Positions 52,303-61,128 of a stretch of 64,000 nucleotides of DNA are shown piece after piece; within the stretch, counting starts at the first letter, position 1; each line of letters starts with the position of its first letter. The stretch is from Betaproteobacteria bacterium. Lineage in GTDB: Bacteria; Pseudomonadota; Gammaproteobacteria; Burkholderiales; SG8-41. Where the stretch lies: NCBI GenBank assembly GCA_016868035.1, contig VGID01000010.1:1-64000 (forward strand). The letters run 5' to 3'. Under the pieces are notes generated by a model. It was not told the origin of the DNA. It saw only the letters and a program-made list of their open reading frames with translations, and ran no database searches. The position numbers and the translations under genes are program-made.

Positions 52303-53832
52303 TCAGGCCGCAGCCTTCGCGGCAGCGGCCTTGCTCTTCGCCTTGGCCTGCGCGGCCCGGGTATGCATCGAAGCGTACGCATCGTGGGCCGCCGCCTCCG
52401 CGTCGCCCACGTGCACCGGCAGGCCCATGTCGGAGAGCACAGAGCCCAGCGCCGCGAGGCAGAGCATGACGTTGTCGGGCCGGCACGAGTAGCCCATGAT
52501 TCCGAAGCGCCAGATCTTGCCCTTGAGCGGCCCGAGACCCGCTCCGATCTCGATATTGAATTCGGCGAGCAGCGTCTTCCTCACCTCCTCCTCGTTGACG
52601 CCCTCGGGGCAGACCACCGCGTTCATCTGCGGCAGCTGGAAGGGCTCCTTCACCAGAAATTTCAGCCCCATGGCTTCGAGCCCGGCCTTGAGCGCGACAT
52701 GGTGGCGCCGGTGGCGCGCCCAGCAGTTGTCCAGCCCTTCCTCCTGGATCAGCAGCAGCGCCTCGTGCAGCGCAAAGAGCGCGTTGGTCGGCGCGGTATG
52801 GTGGTAGGTACGCGTCGTGGCGCCCCAGTACCCGAGCAGCAGGTTCATGTCCATGAACCAGGAATGGATCTTGTCCTTGCGCGATTTCACGTAATCCACC
52901 ACGCGGTCCGAAAAGGACACGGGCGAGAGCCCCGGGGTGCACGAAAGGCACTTCTGGCTCGCCGAGTAGATCGCGTCGATTCCCCACTCGTCCACCAGCA
53001 CCGGCGTTCCCGCGAGCGAGGTTACCGCGTCCACGATGGTGAGCGCATCGTAGCGGTGCGCGATCTCGACCAGGGCCTTTGCATCCGACTGCACGCCGGT
53101 CGAGGTCTCCGCGTGAATGAACGCGACCACGCGTGCATCGCGGTTTTTCCTGAGCGCGTCCTCGAGCTTGTCGGGATCCACCGGATCGCCCCAATTCGCC
53201 TCCACCACGACCGGCACGCCGCCCATGCGCTCGACGTTCTCGATCATGCGCCCGCCGAAGACGCCGTTGCGGCACACGACCACCTTGTCCCCCGGCGCGA
53301 CCAGGTTGACGAAGCAGTACTCCATGCCGACCGAGCCCGGACCGGAGAGCGGGAAGGTGAGCGCGCTCTTCGTCTGATAGACGTAGCGCAGCAGCGCTTT
53401 CAGCTCCTCCATCATCTCGAGGAAGACCGGATCGAGGTAGCCGATCGCCGGCTGGCTCATGGTCGTCAACACGCGCGGGTGGATCTCCGTTGGCCCCGGG
53501 CCCATGAGGGTGCGCTGCGGCGGGTGGAAGGAGCGGATGCGTTTCGCGGGCGAAAAATCATTCATGGTGTCGTTCCCCAATAGCAGTGAACCGAACAGGC
53601 TTTCTCCGTGCGGCCGCGATTTGAGCCGGATCGGCTTGCGGGAATTGGCTTCGTTGAGGACGTCGCGTGTGGCGATCTGGCCCGAGCTGAGCGCCTCGAC
53701 TTCCATCGCCCAGCGCGCCGGGATGTAGCCCGACTTTACCCAGTTGCTGACCACCGCGCGGTCCAGGCGCAGCCTGCGCGCGACTTCCGCCTGGCTTCCG
53801 AAGAGTGCGACGAGACGCTCTGCGCAATTCAT
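52303..53832 (-). CDS. HTH-domain / alanine-glyoxylate-type aminotransferase fusion
   Basis: One unbroken frame of 509 residues. Residues 1-60 form a YdaS/Cro-like helix-turn-helix (ALFGSQAEVARRLRLDRAVV, SNWVKSGYIPARWAMEVEAL). After a linker of about 30 residues, residues 90-485 form a class V (fold type I) aminotransferase of the AGXT/serine-pyruvate group (LMGPGPTEIHPRVL, PLSGPGSVGMEYCFVN, DAVTSLAGTPV, PLP-Lys in YSASQKCLSCTPGLSPV). The end is a Lys/Ala tail. An internal ATG at 53565 (MNDFSPAKRIRSF) could start the enzyme alone. Two 13-bp palindromes lie upstream (53864-53883). The Ser/Ala/glyoxylate specificity is not resolved. Confidence 0.85.
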   Translation of the reverse strand: MNCAERLVALFGSQAEVARRLRLDRAVVSNWVKSGYIPARWAMEVEALSSGQIATRDVLNEANSRKPIRLKSRPHGESLFGSLLLGNDTMNDFSPAKRIRSFHPPQRTLMGPGPTEIHPRVLTTMSQPAIGYLDPVFLEMMEELKALLRYVYQTKSALTFPLSGPGSVGMEYCFVNLVAPGDKVVVCRNGVFGGRMIENVERMGGVPVVVEANWGDPVDPDKLEDALRKNRDARVVAFIHAETSTGVQSDAKALVEIAHRYDALTIVDAVTSLAGTPVLVDEWGIDAIYSASQKCLSCTPGLSPVSFSDRVVDYVKSRKDKIHSWFMDMNLLLGYWGATTRTYHHTAPTNALFALHEALLLIQEEGLDNCWARHRRHHVALKAGLEAMGLKFLVKEPFQLPQMNAVVCPEGVNEEEVRKTLLAEFNIEIGAGLGPLKGKIWRFGIMGYSCRPDNVMLCLAALGSVLSDMGLPVHVGDAEAAAHDAYASMHTRAAQAKAKSKAAAAKAAA

Positions 53833-53863
53833 AGTGATCCCTGCGCTGCGGAGATTACCATGA

Positions 53864-53883
53864 CAAAATTATTTTGACAAAAT
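53864..53883. promoter_or_regulatory. Overlapping palindromes upstream of the fusion gene
   Basis: CAAAATTATTTTG (53864-53876) and ATTTTGACAAAAT (53871-53883) are each perfect 6-1-6 palindromes and share six bases. They lie 32-51 bp upstream of the start, a likely operator for the HTH domain encoded there. TGACAAAAT also occurs twice as a 14-bp-spaced direct repeat. Confidence 0.6.
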
Positions 53884-53947
53884 GGCGTGGAGGAGACATT
53901 ACCGACATTAATCAAAGACTTGGGCCGGGAGTGCAGTCGAGATCTTA

Positions 53948-54823
53948 TTAAAATTCAGCGTGTTGCAGTTGGGAGCCGTATTGGCTTCGGCTCGGCGGCA
54001 ACCCCACGAAATCGAACGCTTCCGGGTCGAGGAGGTGTGAGGCCCGCACGTGGCGCAGGGCGTTGACCATCGTTTCCACCCGGCCCGGGTGGCGCCGCTC
54101 CCACTCCCGCAGCAGCGCCTTCATTTCCGCGCGCTTGAGGTTATCCTGCGACCCGCACAGGTTGCACGGAATGATCGGGAACTGCCGGAGCTCCGCGTAC
54201 GCCGCGAGATCGCGCTCCTCGCAATATGCGAGCGGCCGGATCACGACGTGTCGCCCGTCGTCGCTCCTCAGCTTGGGCGGCATCGCCTTCAGCTGCCCGC
54301 CGAAGAAGAGGTTCAGCAAGAAGGTCTCGAGGATGTCGTCGCGGTGATGGCCGAGCGCGATCTTGGTCGCACCGAGCTCCCGCGCCACGCGGTAGAGCAC
54401 GCCGCGGCGCAGCCGCGAGCACAGCGAGCACATGGTTCTGCCCTCCGGTATGACGCGCTTCACCACGCTGTAGGTGTCCTGCTCCACGATCCGGTACGGC
54501 ACGCCCTGCCGGGCGAGATACTCCGGCAGCACGTGCGCCGGATAGCCGGGATGCTTCTGGTCGAGGTTGACCGCGACGATGTCGAAACGCACCGGCGCAC
54601 GGTCACGCAGATAGGTGAGGATGTCGAGCAGCGCATAGCTGTCCTTACCGCCGGACATGCACACCATCACCTTGTCGCTCCCGGCGATCATGTCGTAATC
54701 GACGGCCGCCTCGCCAACGAGACGGCGCAGTCTTTTCACGAGCTTGTTCGCCTCGTACGAAGCCTTGCGCTCCTCGTTGCTTTTGGGCTGCATGCGTATT
54801 ACGGTCTGGTCCATGTCGTCCAT
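53948..54823 (-). CDS. ttcA: tRNA 2-thiocytidine biosynthesis protein TtcA
   Basis: An ATP-dependent, Fe-S-containing PP-loop enzyme (291 residues from ATG 54823) that thiolates C32 of tRNA. The PP-loop is [18 protein letters not shown]; Cys pairs are in [12 protein letters not shown] and [11 protein letters not shown], and [19 protein letters not shown] is conserved. The frame is open upstream to 54898, but those codons are heptamers ([12 protein letters not shown]), so the start is set at [10 protein letters not shown]. Confidence 0.94.
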   Translation of the reverse strand: MDDMDQTVIRMQPKSNEERKASYEANKLVKRLRRLVGEAAVDYDMIAGSDKVMVCMSGGKDSYALLDILTYLRDRAPVRFDIVAVNLDQKHPGYPAHVLPEYLARQGVPYRIVEQDTYSVVKRVIPEGRTMCSLCSRLRRGVLYRVARELGATKIALGHHRDDILETFLLNLFFGGQLKAMPPKLRSDDGRHVVIRPLAYCEERDLAAYAELRQFPIIPCNLCGSQDNLKRAEMKALLREWERRHPGRVETMVNALRHVRASHLLDPEAFDFVGLPPSRSQYGSQLQHAEF

Positions 54824-54830
54824 CCGGTAA

Positions 54831-54981
54831 TTCGTTTCTCGATTCTCGTTTCTCGATTCTCGTTTCTCGTTGTTCGTTGCTCGTGCTTCGACGTTCACTT
54901 CAGCCGCCCGCGCCCCCTGAGGAAGGGTTGGGCTGAGAGGTAAGCACGAGTCACGAGCAACGAGTGACGAGTCACGGGTTC
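54831..54981. repeat. Long opposed heptamer arrays between folM and ttcA
   Basis: Ten successive 7-bp words based on CTCGTTT/CTCGATT/TTCGTTG at 54831-54900. The opposite set, GTAAGCA, CGAGTCA, CGAGCAA, CGAGTGA, CGAGTCA, CGGGTTC, covers 54940-54981 and meets the stop of the pteridine reductase gene. Confidence 0.93.
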
Positions 54982-55733
54982 TAGAGGCCGCCGCTGCGGC
55001 CGCCGTCCACCGCGATGATCTGTCCCGTGACGTACGGGGCCTCGGCGATCAGGAATTGTACCGCTCTCGCGATATCGTCGGGCTCGCCGATGCGCTTCAA
55101 TGCCGTCTGGTTGATGATGCGCTGGCGGGCCACCTCGTCGCGCCAGGCATCGTCTTCGGGCCAGAGGATCGTCCCGGGCGCAACGCCGTTGACGCGGACC
55201 TCCGGCCCGAGATCGCGCGCCAGCGCGCGGGTGAGCGCGGCCAGCCCGCCTTTGGCCGCGATGTAAGCCGCGTGGTTCCGTATCGGCCACTGCGCCTGGA
55301 TGTCGATGATGTTGACGATGCACCCGTGCTGCTTCCTCAACTCGGGAGCCGCCGCCTGGGCGAGGAACAGCGGCGCCTTGAGATTCGTGCCCACGATATC
55401 GGTCCACGCTTCTTCGGTCAGCTCCCCGATCGCCGTGGCGTAGAAACTCGAAGCGTTGTTGACCAGCGCGTCGAGCCTGCCGAACTGCTTGAGCGCCGAC
55501 TTCATGAGCTGGGCCGGCGCCGCGTTTTTGAGCAGATCGGCCTGGACCACCGCCACTGAATCGGCGCGCAGCGCGTTGAGCTCGACCTGCAGCGCGCGCG
55601 CCTCGAGCGCCGAGGAACGGTAATGCACGAGCAGATCGGCGCCGGCGGCGTGGAGCCCGCGGCAGATGGCCGCGCCCACGCGCCTCGCGCCGCCCGTGAC
55701 GAGCACCGCTTTTCCCTGCAGAGTATCCGTCAT
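54981..55733 (-). CDS. Pteridine reductase (FolM/PTR1-type SDR)
   Basis: A 250-residue short-chain dehydrogenase with the TGX3RXG pteridine-reductase cofactor motif ([18 protein letters not shown]), which separates it from most SDRs. It has [20 protein letters not shown] and the catalytic Tyr-x3-Lys in [14 protein letters not shown]. FolM-type enzymes reduce dihydromonapterin or dihydrofolate. It is divergent from midA, with 63 bp between starts. Next to ttcA on the same strand. Confidence 0.88.
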   Translation of the reverse strand: MTDTLQGKAVLVTGGARRVGAAICRGLHAAGADLLVHYRSSALEARALQVELNALRADSVAVVQADLLKNAAPAQLMKSALKQFGRLDALVNNASSFYATAIGELTEEAWTDIVGTNLKAPLFLAQAAAPELRKQHGCIVNIIDIQAQWPIRNHAAYIAAKGGLAALTRALARDLGPEVRVNGVAPGTILWPEDDAWRDEVARQRIINQTALKRIGEPDDIARAVQFLIAEAPYVTGQIIAVDGGRSGGL

Positions 55734-55796
55734 GTCCGGTTAGTGCGGCTCGGATGAGCGTGTAGAATTGTAGTCTAATCAACCGGCTTTCACCGC

Positions 55797-56963
55797 TTGA
55801 ATCCTCCCTCACCCGCCGCGGGGCTGCCCGCGCCGCCACCCGAAGCGCTTGCATTGAGCGAGAAGCTCGCGCAGGCGATCGGCGAGGAGATCCGCCGCTC
55901 CGGCGGGTGGGTGAGCTTCGCCCGCTACATGGAACTTGCCCTCTACGCGCCTGGGCTGGGCTACTACATGGCCGGCGCGCGCAAACTGGGGCGGGACGGA
56001 GATTTCATCACGGCCCCGGAGATTTCCTCGCTGTTCGGCCGCACGATTGCGCGCCAGGTGGCGCAGCTTCTGCGCCTCGGCTACCAGGAGATCCTCGAGA
56101 TCGGCGCGGGCAGCGGCGCGCTTGCCGCGGACCTGCTGCTCGAGCTCGAGCGGCAGGAATGCGCCCCCGAGCGCTACCTGATCCTGGAGTTGAGCCCTGA
56201 CCTGCGCGACCGCAGCCGCGATACGATCGCCGCGCGCGCGCCGCAGATGATCGAGCGCGTGGCCTGGCTCAACCGGCTGCCACCGTCGTTCTCGGGCGTG
56301 GTGCTCGGCAACGAGGTGCTGGATGCGATGCCGGTGCACCTGTTCGAGCGCCGGCAGCAGGGAGTGATGGAAATGGGCGTAGCGCTCGAGGCCGGGAAGT
56401 TCGCGTGGGCCCTCCGGCCGCCGCAAGCCGCGCCCGGTCCGGTGGACGCCTCGCTGTTCCCGGGGGCGGGCTACCGCACCGAGATCCAGTTCCTCGCGCG
56501 CGCGTTCATCCGCAGCGTGGGCGACGTGCTCGAGCGCGGCGCGGTGCTTTTTCTCGACTACGGGTTTCCGCGCCATGAGTACTACCATCCGCAACGCGCG
56601 CAGGGCACGCTCATGTGCCACTACCGGCATCGCGCACACGACGATCCGTTCCTGTTCCCGGGGCTGCAGGACATCACATCGCACATTGATTTCTCGGCAA
56701 TCGCGCAGGCCGGGCGGGAGGCAGGGCTCGAAGTGCTCGGCTACACCAACCAGGGGCAATTCCTGGTGAACTGCGGGATCACGGAAATCCTGGGCGAGAC
56801 CGCGGCCGAGGAAGCGGTGCGCTACACACCGCTCACCGCCCAGGCCAACAAGCTGCTCTCTCCGGCGGAGATGGGAGAACTCTACAAGGTAATCGCGCTC
56901 GGCAGGGACGTGCGCGATCCGCTGCTCGGCTTCTCGAGCGGGGACAAGCGCCACACGCTCTGA
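55797..56963 (+). CDS. SAM-dependent methyltransferase, MidA/NDUFAF7 family
   Basis: A 388-residue protein with the family hallmarks: GWVSFARYMELALYAPGLGYY, REGD-like KLGRDGDFITAPEISSLFG, motif I EILEIGAGSGALAADLL and LGNEVLDAMPVHLFE, and LFLDYGFPRHEYYHPQRAQG. The human member NDUFAF7 methylates an Arg of a complex I subunit; bacterial function is not firm. The start is TTG 55797. It is followed after 9 bp by the TauE/SafE gene. Confidence 0.9.
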   Translation: MNPPSPAAGLPAPPPEALALSEKLAQAIGEEIRRSGGWVSFARYMELALYAPGLGYYMAGARKLGRDGDFITAPEISSLFGRTIARQVAQLLRLGYQEILEIGAGSGALAADLLLELERQECAPERYLILELSPDLRDRSRDTIAARAPQMIERVAWLNRLPPSFSGVVLGNEVLDAMPVHLFERRQQGVMEMGVALEAGKFAWALRPPQAAPGPVDASLFPGAGYRTEIQFLARAFIRSVGDVLERGAVLFLDYGFPRHEYYHPQRAQGTLMCHYRHRAHDDPFLFPGLQDITSHIDFSAIAQAGREAGLEVLGYTNQGQFLVNCGITEILGETAAEEAVRYTPLTAQANKLLSPAEMGELYKVIALGRDVRDPLLGFSSGDKRHTL

Positions 56964-56972
56964 GCCGGGTTC

Positions 56973-57746
56973 GTGGACAGCGAGCTCGTATTGTCATGGC
57001 CCTTGTGGGCGGCGGCGGGCGCGGTCTTCCTCGCCGCAGGATTCACGCAGGGCGCGCTCGGTTTCGGCTTTCCGACCATCTCCACGCCGGTGCTCGTGCT
57101 GCTGACCGACGTCAAGACCGCGATCATTCTCAACCTGCTGCCCAACTTCACCGTCAACACGATCAGCATCGTGCGCGGCGGCAACTGGGGCGCGAGCCTG
57201 GGCCGGTACTGGCCCGTCGCGGTCTACGTGCTGATCGGGTCGTTCCTGGGGGCGATGTTCCTGATCATGGCGCCGCCCGCACCGCTGCGCCTGTTGCTGG
57301 CGCTGATCATAATCGCCTACCTCTACCAGCACCGCCTCGCGAAGCTCGACTGGAGCTGGCTCGCGCGCCGGCCGTATATCTCCGCGCTGGGCTTCGGGCT
57401 GACGGGCGGGTTTTTCTCGGGATCGCTGAACCAGTCGCTGCCGCCGCTGCTGATCTACTTCACGCTGCTCGGCCTCGAGATCACCGCGATGACGCAGATT
57501 TTGAATCTGTGCTTTCTCGGCGGCAAGGCCGTGCAGGCGGCGACCCTCGGCCTCGCTGGCCAGATCGCGCTGTCGGCCGTGCTCGCAAACATTCCGATGA
57601 CGCTGATCGCGCTGGCCGGCATGTACCTCGGGACCCATGCGCAGCGGCGATTCAGCGTAGAGACCTACAACCGGGTGCTGCGCAGGATCCTGTTCGCAAT
57701 CGCGCTCGTTCTGATATGGCAGGCCTCGGCCTCTGTCCTGCGCTGA
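56973..57746 (+). CDS. TauE/SafE-family permease (DUF81)
   Basis: A 257-residue inner-membrane protein with about eight hydrophobic helices. The paired TauE/SafE repeats show in AGFTQGALGFGFPTISTPVL and FGLTGGFFSGSLNQSLPPLL, both Gly/Pro-rich turns at helix starts. The family exports sulfite or sulfoacetate or imports related anions. Nothing nearby points to a substrate. It begins 9 bp after midA and is probably co-transcribed. Confidence 0.85.
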   Translation: MDSELVLSWPLWAAAGAVFLAAGFTQGALGFGFPTISTPVLVLLTDVKTAIILNLLPNFTVNTISIVRGGNWGASLGRYWPVAVYVLIGSFLGAMFLIMAPPAPLRLLLALIIIAYLYQHRLAKLDWSWLARRPYISALGFGLTGGFFSGSLNQSLPPLLIYFTLLGLEITAMTQILNLCFLGGKAVQAATLGLAGQIALSAVLANIPMTLIALAGMYLGTHAQRRFSVETYNRVLRRILFAIALVLIWQASASVLR

Positions 57747-57817
57747 GCAGGCTGCGCTAAGATAAGGGGGCGCGCACCGGGGCCCGCGCCTGCGGGACGC
57801 GCCATCGGGGATCACAC

Positions 57818-58507
57818 ATGACCTTGCCGAGCCGATCGAGATACTCGGCGCTCGCGCTTGCTGCCGCTCTCACTGCGGGCAACGCAGCGGCCGCCGAAGC
57901 GCCCGAAGTCGCCCGGGCGCGATACCTGTGGTCGCAAAGCCCGCACGGCGCGTTCCTCGAGCGCATCCTGCCGCGGGCGGTCGAGCCCCATCAGTTGCCC
58001 GAGCCGAGATCGGAAGGGGCGGGGCTCGCGACCCGCTATTGCGTGCAGTGCCACTACCTGCCGAGCCCGCAAATGCACACGGCCGCGAAATGGAAGCCGA
58101 TCGTGGACCGGATGTACTGGCGCATGAAGGGCCACGGCAACATGGGCGCGCTGATGAAGGACATGATGGACAGGGTCGAGGCGCCCTCCGACAGGGATCT
58201 CGCCGTCCTCACCCGCTACCTTCAGAAGCACGGGATGAGCGAGATCGATCCCAAGCGCTATCCGTCGCTCGAAACCAGCGCCGGAAAGATGTTCACCTTT
58301 GCCTGCAACCAGTGCCACGCGCTGCCGGACCCCAGGCGCCACACCGCGAGTGACTGGCCGAAGGTGGTCGAACGCATGAAGCGCCACATAGCCTGGGCCA
58401 ATGTCGTGGTTGGTGTGGATGTGCTGCGGACTGTACCGGTGCTCGAGACCGAGGAAATCATTCGCTTCCTCCAGCGCCACGCCCGCTCCGAGCCCAAACC
58501 AAAATAG
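57818..58507 (+). CDS. Diheme cytochrome c-like periplasmic protein
   Basis: A 229-residue secreted protein with a signal peptide (ALALAAALTAGNAAAA) and two haem c sites, CVQCH at residues 75-79 and CNQCH at 163-167. Each is followed by a matching segment (YLPSPQMHTAAKWKPIVDRM and ALPDPRRHTASDWPKVVERM), so the protein arose by internal duplication. Likely an electron carrier in the periplasm. Partner is unknown; the neighbouring alcohol dehydrogenase is the zinc type and does not need a cytochrome. Confidence 0.86.
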   Translation: MTLPSRSRYSALALAAALTAGNAAAAEAPEVARARYLWSQSPHGAFLERILPRAVEPHQLPEPRSEGAGLATRYCVQCHYLPSPQMHTAAKWKPIVDRMYWRMKGHGNMGALMKDMMDRVEAPSDRDLAVLTRYLQKHGMSEIDPKRYPSLETSAGKMFTFACNQCHALPDPRRHTASDWPKVVERMKRHIAWANVVVGVDVLRTVPVLETEEIIRFLQRHARSEPKPK

Positions 58508-58594
58508 ACAGGATTCACAGGATTTCAAGAAGATTTACAGGATTCCTTCTCGGATCTAATCCTGTTGATCCCGGGTAATCATGTGAATCCTGTC
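58507..58594. repeat. Inverted repeat of the GGATT-ACAGG type
   Basis: GACAGGATTCACA (58507-58519) pairs perfectly with TGTGAATCCTGTC (58582-58594). Between lie further words (TTTACAGGATT, TAATCCTGTTGATC). It begins with the last base of the cytochrome stop codon. Confidence 0.88.
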
Positions 58595-58605
58595 CATTTT
58601 TTTCC

Positions 58606-59589
58606 ATGAAAGCGATGCAGCTCGCGGCGCCGCGCACGGCGCTCAGGCCCGCCGATCTGCCGGCGCCGCGTCCCGGCCCGGGCGAGCTGCTGCTGAAGGT
58701 CGCCGCATGCGGGGTGTGCCGCACCGACCTGCACGTGGTGGACGGCGATCTCGCGCAAGGAAAGCTTCCCATCATCCCGGGACACGAGATCGTAGGCAGA
58801 GTCGTGGACAAGGGCTCTGCGGTGGAGCGCTTCGAGCGCGGAGACCGCGTTGGCGTACCGTGGCTCGGCTACACCTGCGGCGCATGCGACTACTGCACGG
58901 GCGGGCGGGAAAACCTCTGCGATCGGGCGCGCTTTACCGGCTACCATATTGACGGCGGCTACGCCGAATACACGGTCGCCGACCAGCGCTACTGTTTCCA
59001 TCTGCCCGCCGCGTACGAGGACGCCGCAGCGGCGCCTCTGCTGTGCGCGGGGCTGATCGGCTACCGTGCGCTGGTCATGGCGGGCGACGCGCGGCGCCTC
59101 GGTATATACGGCTTCGGGGCCGCGGCGCACATCGTGGCGCAGGTCGCGCGCCATCAGGGGCGGCGCCTGTTCGCTTTCACGCGGCCGAACGATGCCGCGG
59201 CACAGGACTTTGCGCGCAGGCTAGGCGCCGAGTGGGCGGGCGATTCCGGTGCGCCGCCGCCCGAGGAACTCGACGCCGCGATTCTCTTTGCGCCAGTCGG
59301 AACGCTCGTGGTCGAAGCCCTGCGCGCCACCGCCAAGGGCGGCACCGTGGTGTGCGCCGGCATCCACATGAGCGAGATCCCGGCCTTTCCCTACGACATC
59401 CTGTGGGGCGAGCGCGTCGTGCGCTCGGTGGCCAACCTCACGCGGCGCGACGGCGAGGAGTTCCTCGCGCTGGCGCCCAAGGTGCCGGTACGCACGACCG
59501 TGGAAACGTACCCGCTGGCACGGGCAAACGAGGCGCTCGCGCGGCTGCGCGAGGGGCGCGTCACCGGCGCGGCGGTGCTGGTGCCGTGA
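58606..59589 (+). CDS. Zinc-dependent alcohol dehydrogenase family protein
   Basis: A 327-residue medium-chain dehydrogenase. The catalytic-zinc ligands are in AACGVCRTDLHVVDG (Cys) and IIPGHEIVGRV (His, Glu), and four structural-zinc Cys lie in CGACDYCTGGRENLC. The cofactor-binding stretch reads LGIYGFGAAAHIVAQVA, with GFGAAA in place of GxGxxG. Such enzymes oxidise primary alcohols with NAD(P). It stands downstream of the diheme cytochrome, with a repeat in between. Confidence 0.9.
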   Translation: MKAMQLAAPRTALRPADLPAPRPGPGELLLKVAACGVCRTDLHVVDGDLAQGKLPIIPGHEIVGRVVDKGSAVERFERGDRVGVPWLGYTCGACDYCTGGRENLCDRARFTGYHIDGGYAEYTVADQRYCFHLPAAYEDAAAAPLLCAGLIGYRALVMAGDARRLGIYGFGAAAHIVAQVARHQGRRLFAFTRPNDAAAQDFARRLGAEWAGDSGAPPPEELDAAILFAPVGTLVVEALRATAKGGTVVCAGIHMSEIPAFPYDILWGERVVRSVANLTRRDGEEFLALAPKVPVRTTVETYPLARANEALARLREGRVTGAAVLVP

Positions 59590-59669
59590 GGCGCGGGTCG
59601 TGAGGGGTGAGTCGTGATTCGACCTAAGCCTGCCGCTCCGTGTCTGGTTCTCGTTCTTGTTTCTCTCCG

Positions 59670-59773
59670 CGGCTTGGCGCTTCCATTCTTGTTCCTGGTT
59701 TTCCTCTGCGTCCTCCGCGTCCTCTACGGTTCAGCTTTTCGTTCCGTCGGCGTTCATCGGCGTGCATCGGCGG
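59670..59773 (-). repeat. Composite intergenic repeat element, copy B
   Basis: Read on the minus strand, this carries the modules of copy A (15383-15513) in the same order: GCCGATGCACGCCGATGAA, AGAGGACGCGGAGGACGCAG, AGGAAAACCAGGAACAAGAA and GCGCCAAGCCG. The spacer 59590-59839 holds no gene. Confidence 0.85.
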
Positions 59774-59793
59774 GCAGGGCATTTAGCTTTTCG

Positions 59794-59842
59794 ACTCACC
59801 AGTCACCGGTCACGAGTCACCAGTCACCAGTCACGCGTTTCA
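59794..59842. repeat. Heptamer array before the intradiol-like gene stop
   Basis: ACTCACC, AGTCACC, GGTCACG, AGTCACC, AGTCACC, AGTCACG (59794-59835), ending five bases before the stop codon (59842-59840). Confidence 0.88.
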
Positions 59843-60391
59843 GGCTTTGGCGAGCGTGACGTCGAAGCTCGCCGCGAGCGCGCCCTCCTTCGCCGTAGCC
59901 GACGTGACGAGTTCCTGCGGAATCCCGCGCTCGCGCGCGAAGTAGAGCTGCGTGACCAGCGTCGCGTAGCCCTTCGCGCTCACGCGGTAATGGATGTGGC
60001 GCGGGCGCCCCGGATATTCGCCGGGCATCACGGTGCGAAACGTGTAGCGCCCGTCGGCGCCGGTCTTGAGGCTCGCGCGCAGCAGGCAGCCGGGGTCGTC
60101 CTGCCTCGCGCCGACCTGCGTGTAATCGCCGCGCGCGTCCGCCTGCCACACCTCGACCAAGGCGCCCGCGAGCGGCGTGCAATCCGGCATGCCGAGCACG
60201 CGGCCGGAGACCGCGAGCTTCTGGGTTCCGCCCGATCCGCTCGCGCACAGCTCGGGCTGTGACGGAGCGCCCTTGATGTAGAACGGCCCCAGCGCATCGC
60301 GCGGCGTCACGCGGCATAGTTGCGCGTGCAATGCATCGGGCACGACGAAAATCGCGCCTGCGACGAGGAAACGTCTGCGGTTGACATTCAT
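59840..60391 (-). CDS. Intradiol ring-cleavage dioxygenase-like exported protein
   Basis: A 183-residue protein with a Tat-type start (NVNRRRFLVAGAIFVVPDAL) and a beta-sandwich domain similar to protocatechuate 3,4-dioxygenase. The ferric ligands expected for the family are present: Tyr in ARGDYTQ, Tyr in MPGEYPGRPRHIHYRV, and the His-x-His in the same segment. It also has GALVEVWQADARG. Secreted intradiol-like proteins are common; most have unknown substrates. The start ATG 60391 places the twin Arg at residue 5. Confidence 0.85.
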   Translation of the reverse strand: MNVNRRRFLVAGAIFVVPDALHAQLCRVTPRDALGPFYIKGAPSQPELCASGSGGTQKLAVSGRVLGMPDCTPLAGALVEVWQADARGDYTQVGARQDDPGCLLRASLKTGADGRYTFRTVMPGEYPGRPRHIHYRVSAKGYATLVTQLYFARERGIPQELVTSATAKEGALAASFDVTLAKA

Positions 60392-60399
60392 GCCATACC

Positions 60400-60440
60400 C
60401 CCTCACCCCACCCTCTCCCCCTGTTCAGGGGGAGAGCGGG
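60400..60440. repeat. CCCTCTCCC-type hairpin repeat
   Basis: CTCTCCCCCTG (60413-60423) and CAGGGGGAGAG (60426-60436) form a perfect 11-bp stem with a 2-base loop. It sits between the GST gene and the intradiol-like gene and resembles the CCCTCACCC-CCCTCTCCC repeats widespread in proteobacteria. Confidence 0.8.
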
Positions 60441-60463
60441 TCTTATGTCCCCTTGTCACCGCG

Positions 60464-61090
60464 TCACTTCTTCACTTCCGGCACGTTCATGCCCTTCTGC
60501 ACCGCCGGCCGCGCGGAGATCGTGCCGAACCAGCGCTTCACGTGCGGATAGCCGGAAAGATCGGTCTTGTGCCATTCGTAGCGCGCCACCCAGGGATAGG
60601 TCGCGATGTCGGCGATCGTGTACTCGTCGGCCAGGAACTCGTGGTTTGCCAGATGCTGGTTTAGAACGGCGTACAGGCGCCGGGTTTCCCTGGTGTAGCG
60701 CTCGATCCCGTACGGAACGGGCTCTTTGGCGGCGCGCAGGAAGTGGTGCACCTGGCCGAACATCGGCCCCACGTGCCCCATCTGGAACATCAGCCACTGC
60801 AGCGTCACGTACTTGCCGCGCGTGGACCCGGGCAGCAGCTTCCCGGTCTTGCCGGCGAGGTAGACGAGGATCGCGCCGGACTCCATCATCTCGATCGGTT
60901 TGCCGTCGGGGCCGTCGGGGTCCACGATCGAGGGAATCTTGCCGTTCGGGTTGATCATCACGTACTGCGGCTTGAACTGGTCGCCCTTGCCAATGTCGAT
61001 CGGGTGCACGCGATACGGCAGCGCGAGCTCCTCCAGCATGATCGAGACCTTGCGGCCGTTCGGTGTGCTCCAGGTGTACAGATCGATCAT
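60464..61090 (-). CDS. Glutathione S-transferase, YfcG/nu-class type
   Basis: A 208-residue GST. The N-terminal thioredoxin-fold domain begins IDLYTWSTPNGRKVSIMLEEL, the TPNG turn of disulfide-bond reductase type GSTs (YfcG/YghU). GSH contacts include NPNGKIPSIVD and MMESGAILVYLA. The C-terminal helical domain has HVGPMFGQVHHFLRAA. Such enzymes reduce disulfides with glutathione. gshB is present in the window. Cytosolic. Confidence 0.9.
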   Translation of the reverse strand: MIDLYTWSTPNGRKVSIMLEELALPYRVHPIDIGKGDQFKPQYVMINPNGKIPSIVDPDGPDGKPIEMMESGAILVYLAGKTGKLLPGSTRGKYVTLQWLMFQMGHVGPMFGQVHHFLRAAKEPVPYGIERYTRETRRLYAVLNQHLANHEFLADEYTIADIATYPWVARYEWHKTDLSGYPHVKRWFGTISARPAVQKGMNVPEVKK

Positions 61091-61128
61091 CGCACTCCTT
61101 CTTCCGAGTAACTGAGTGATTCAGTGAT

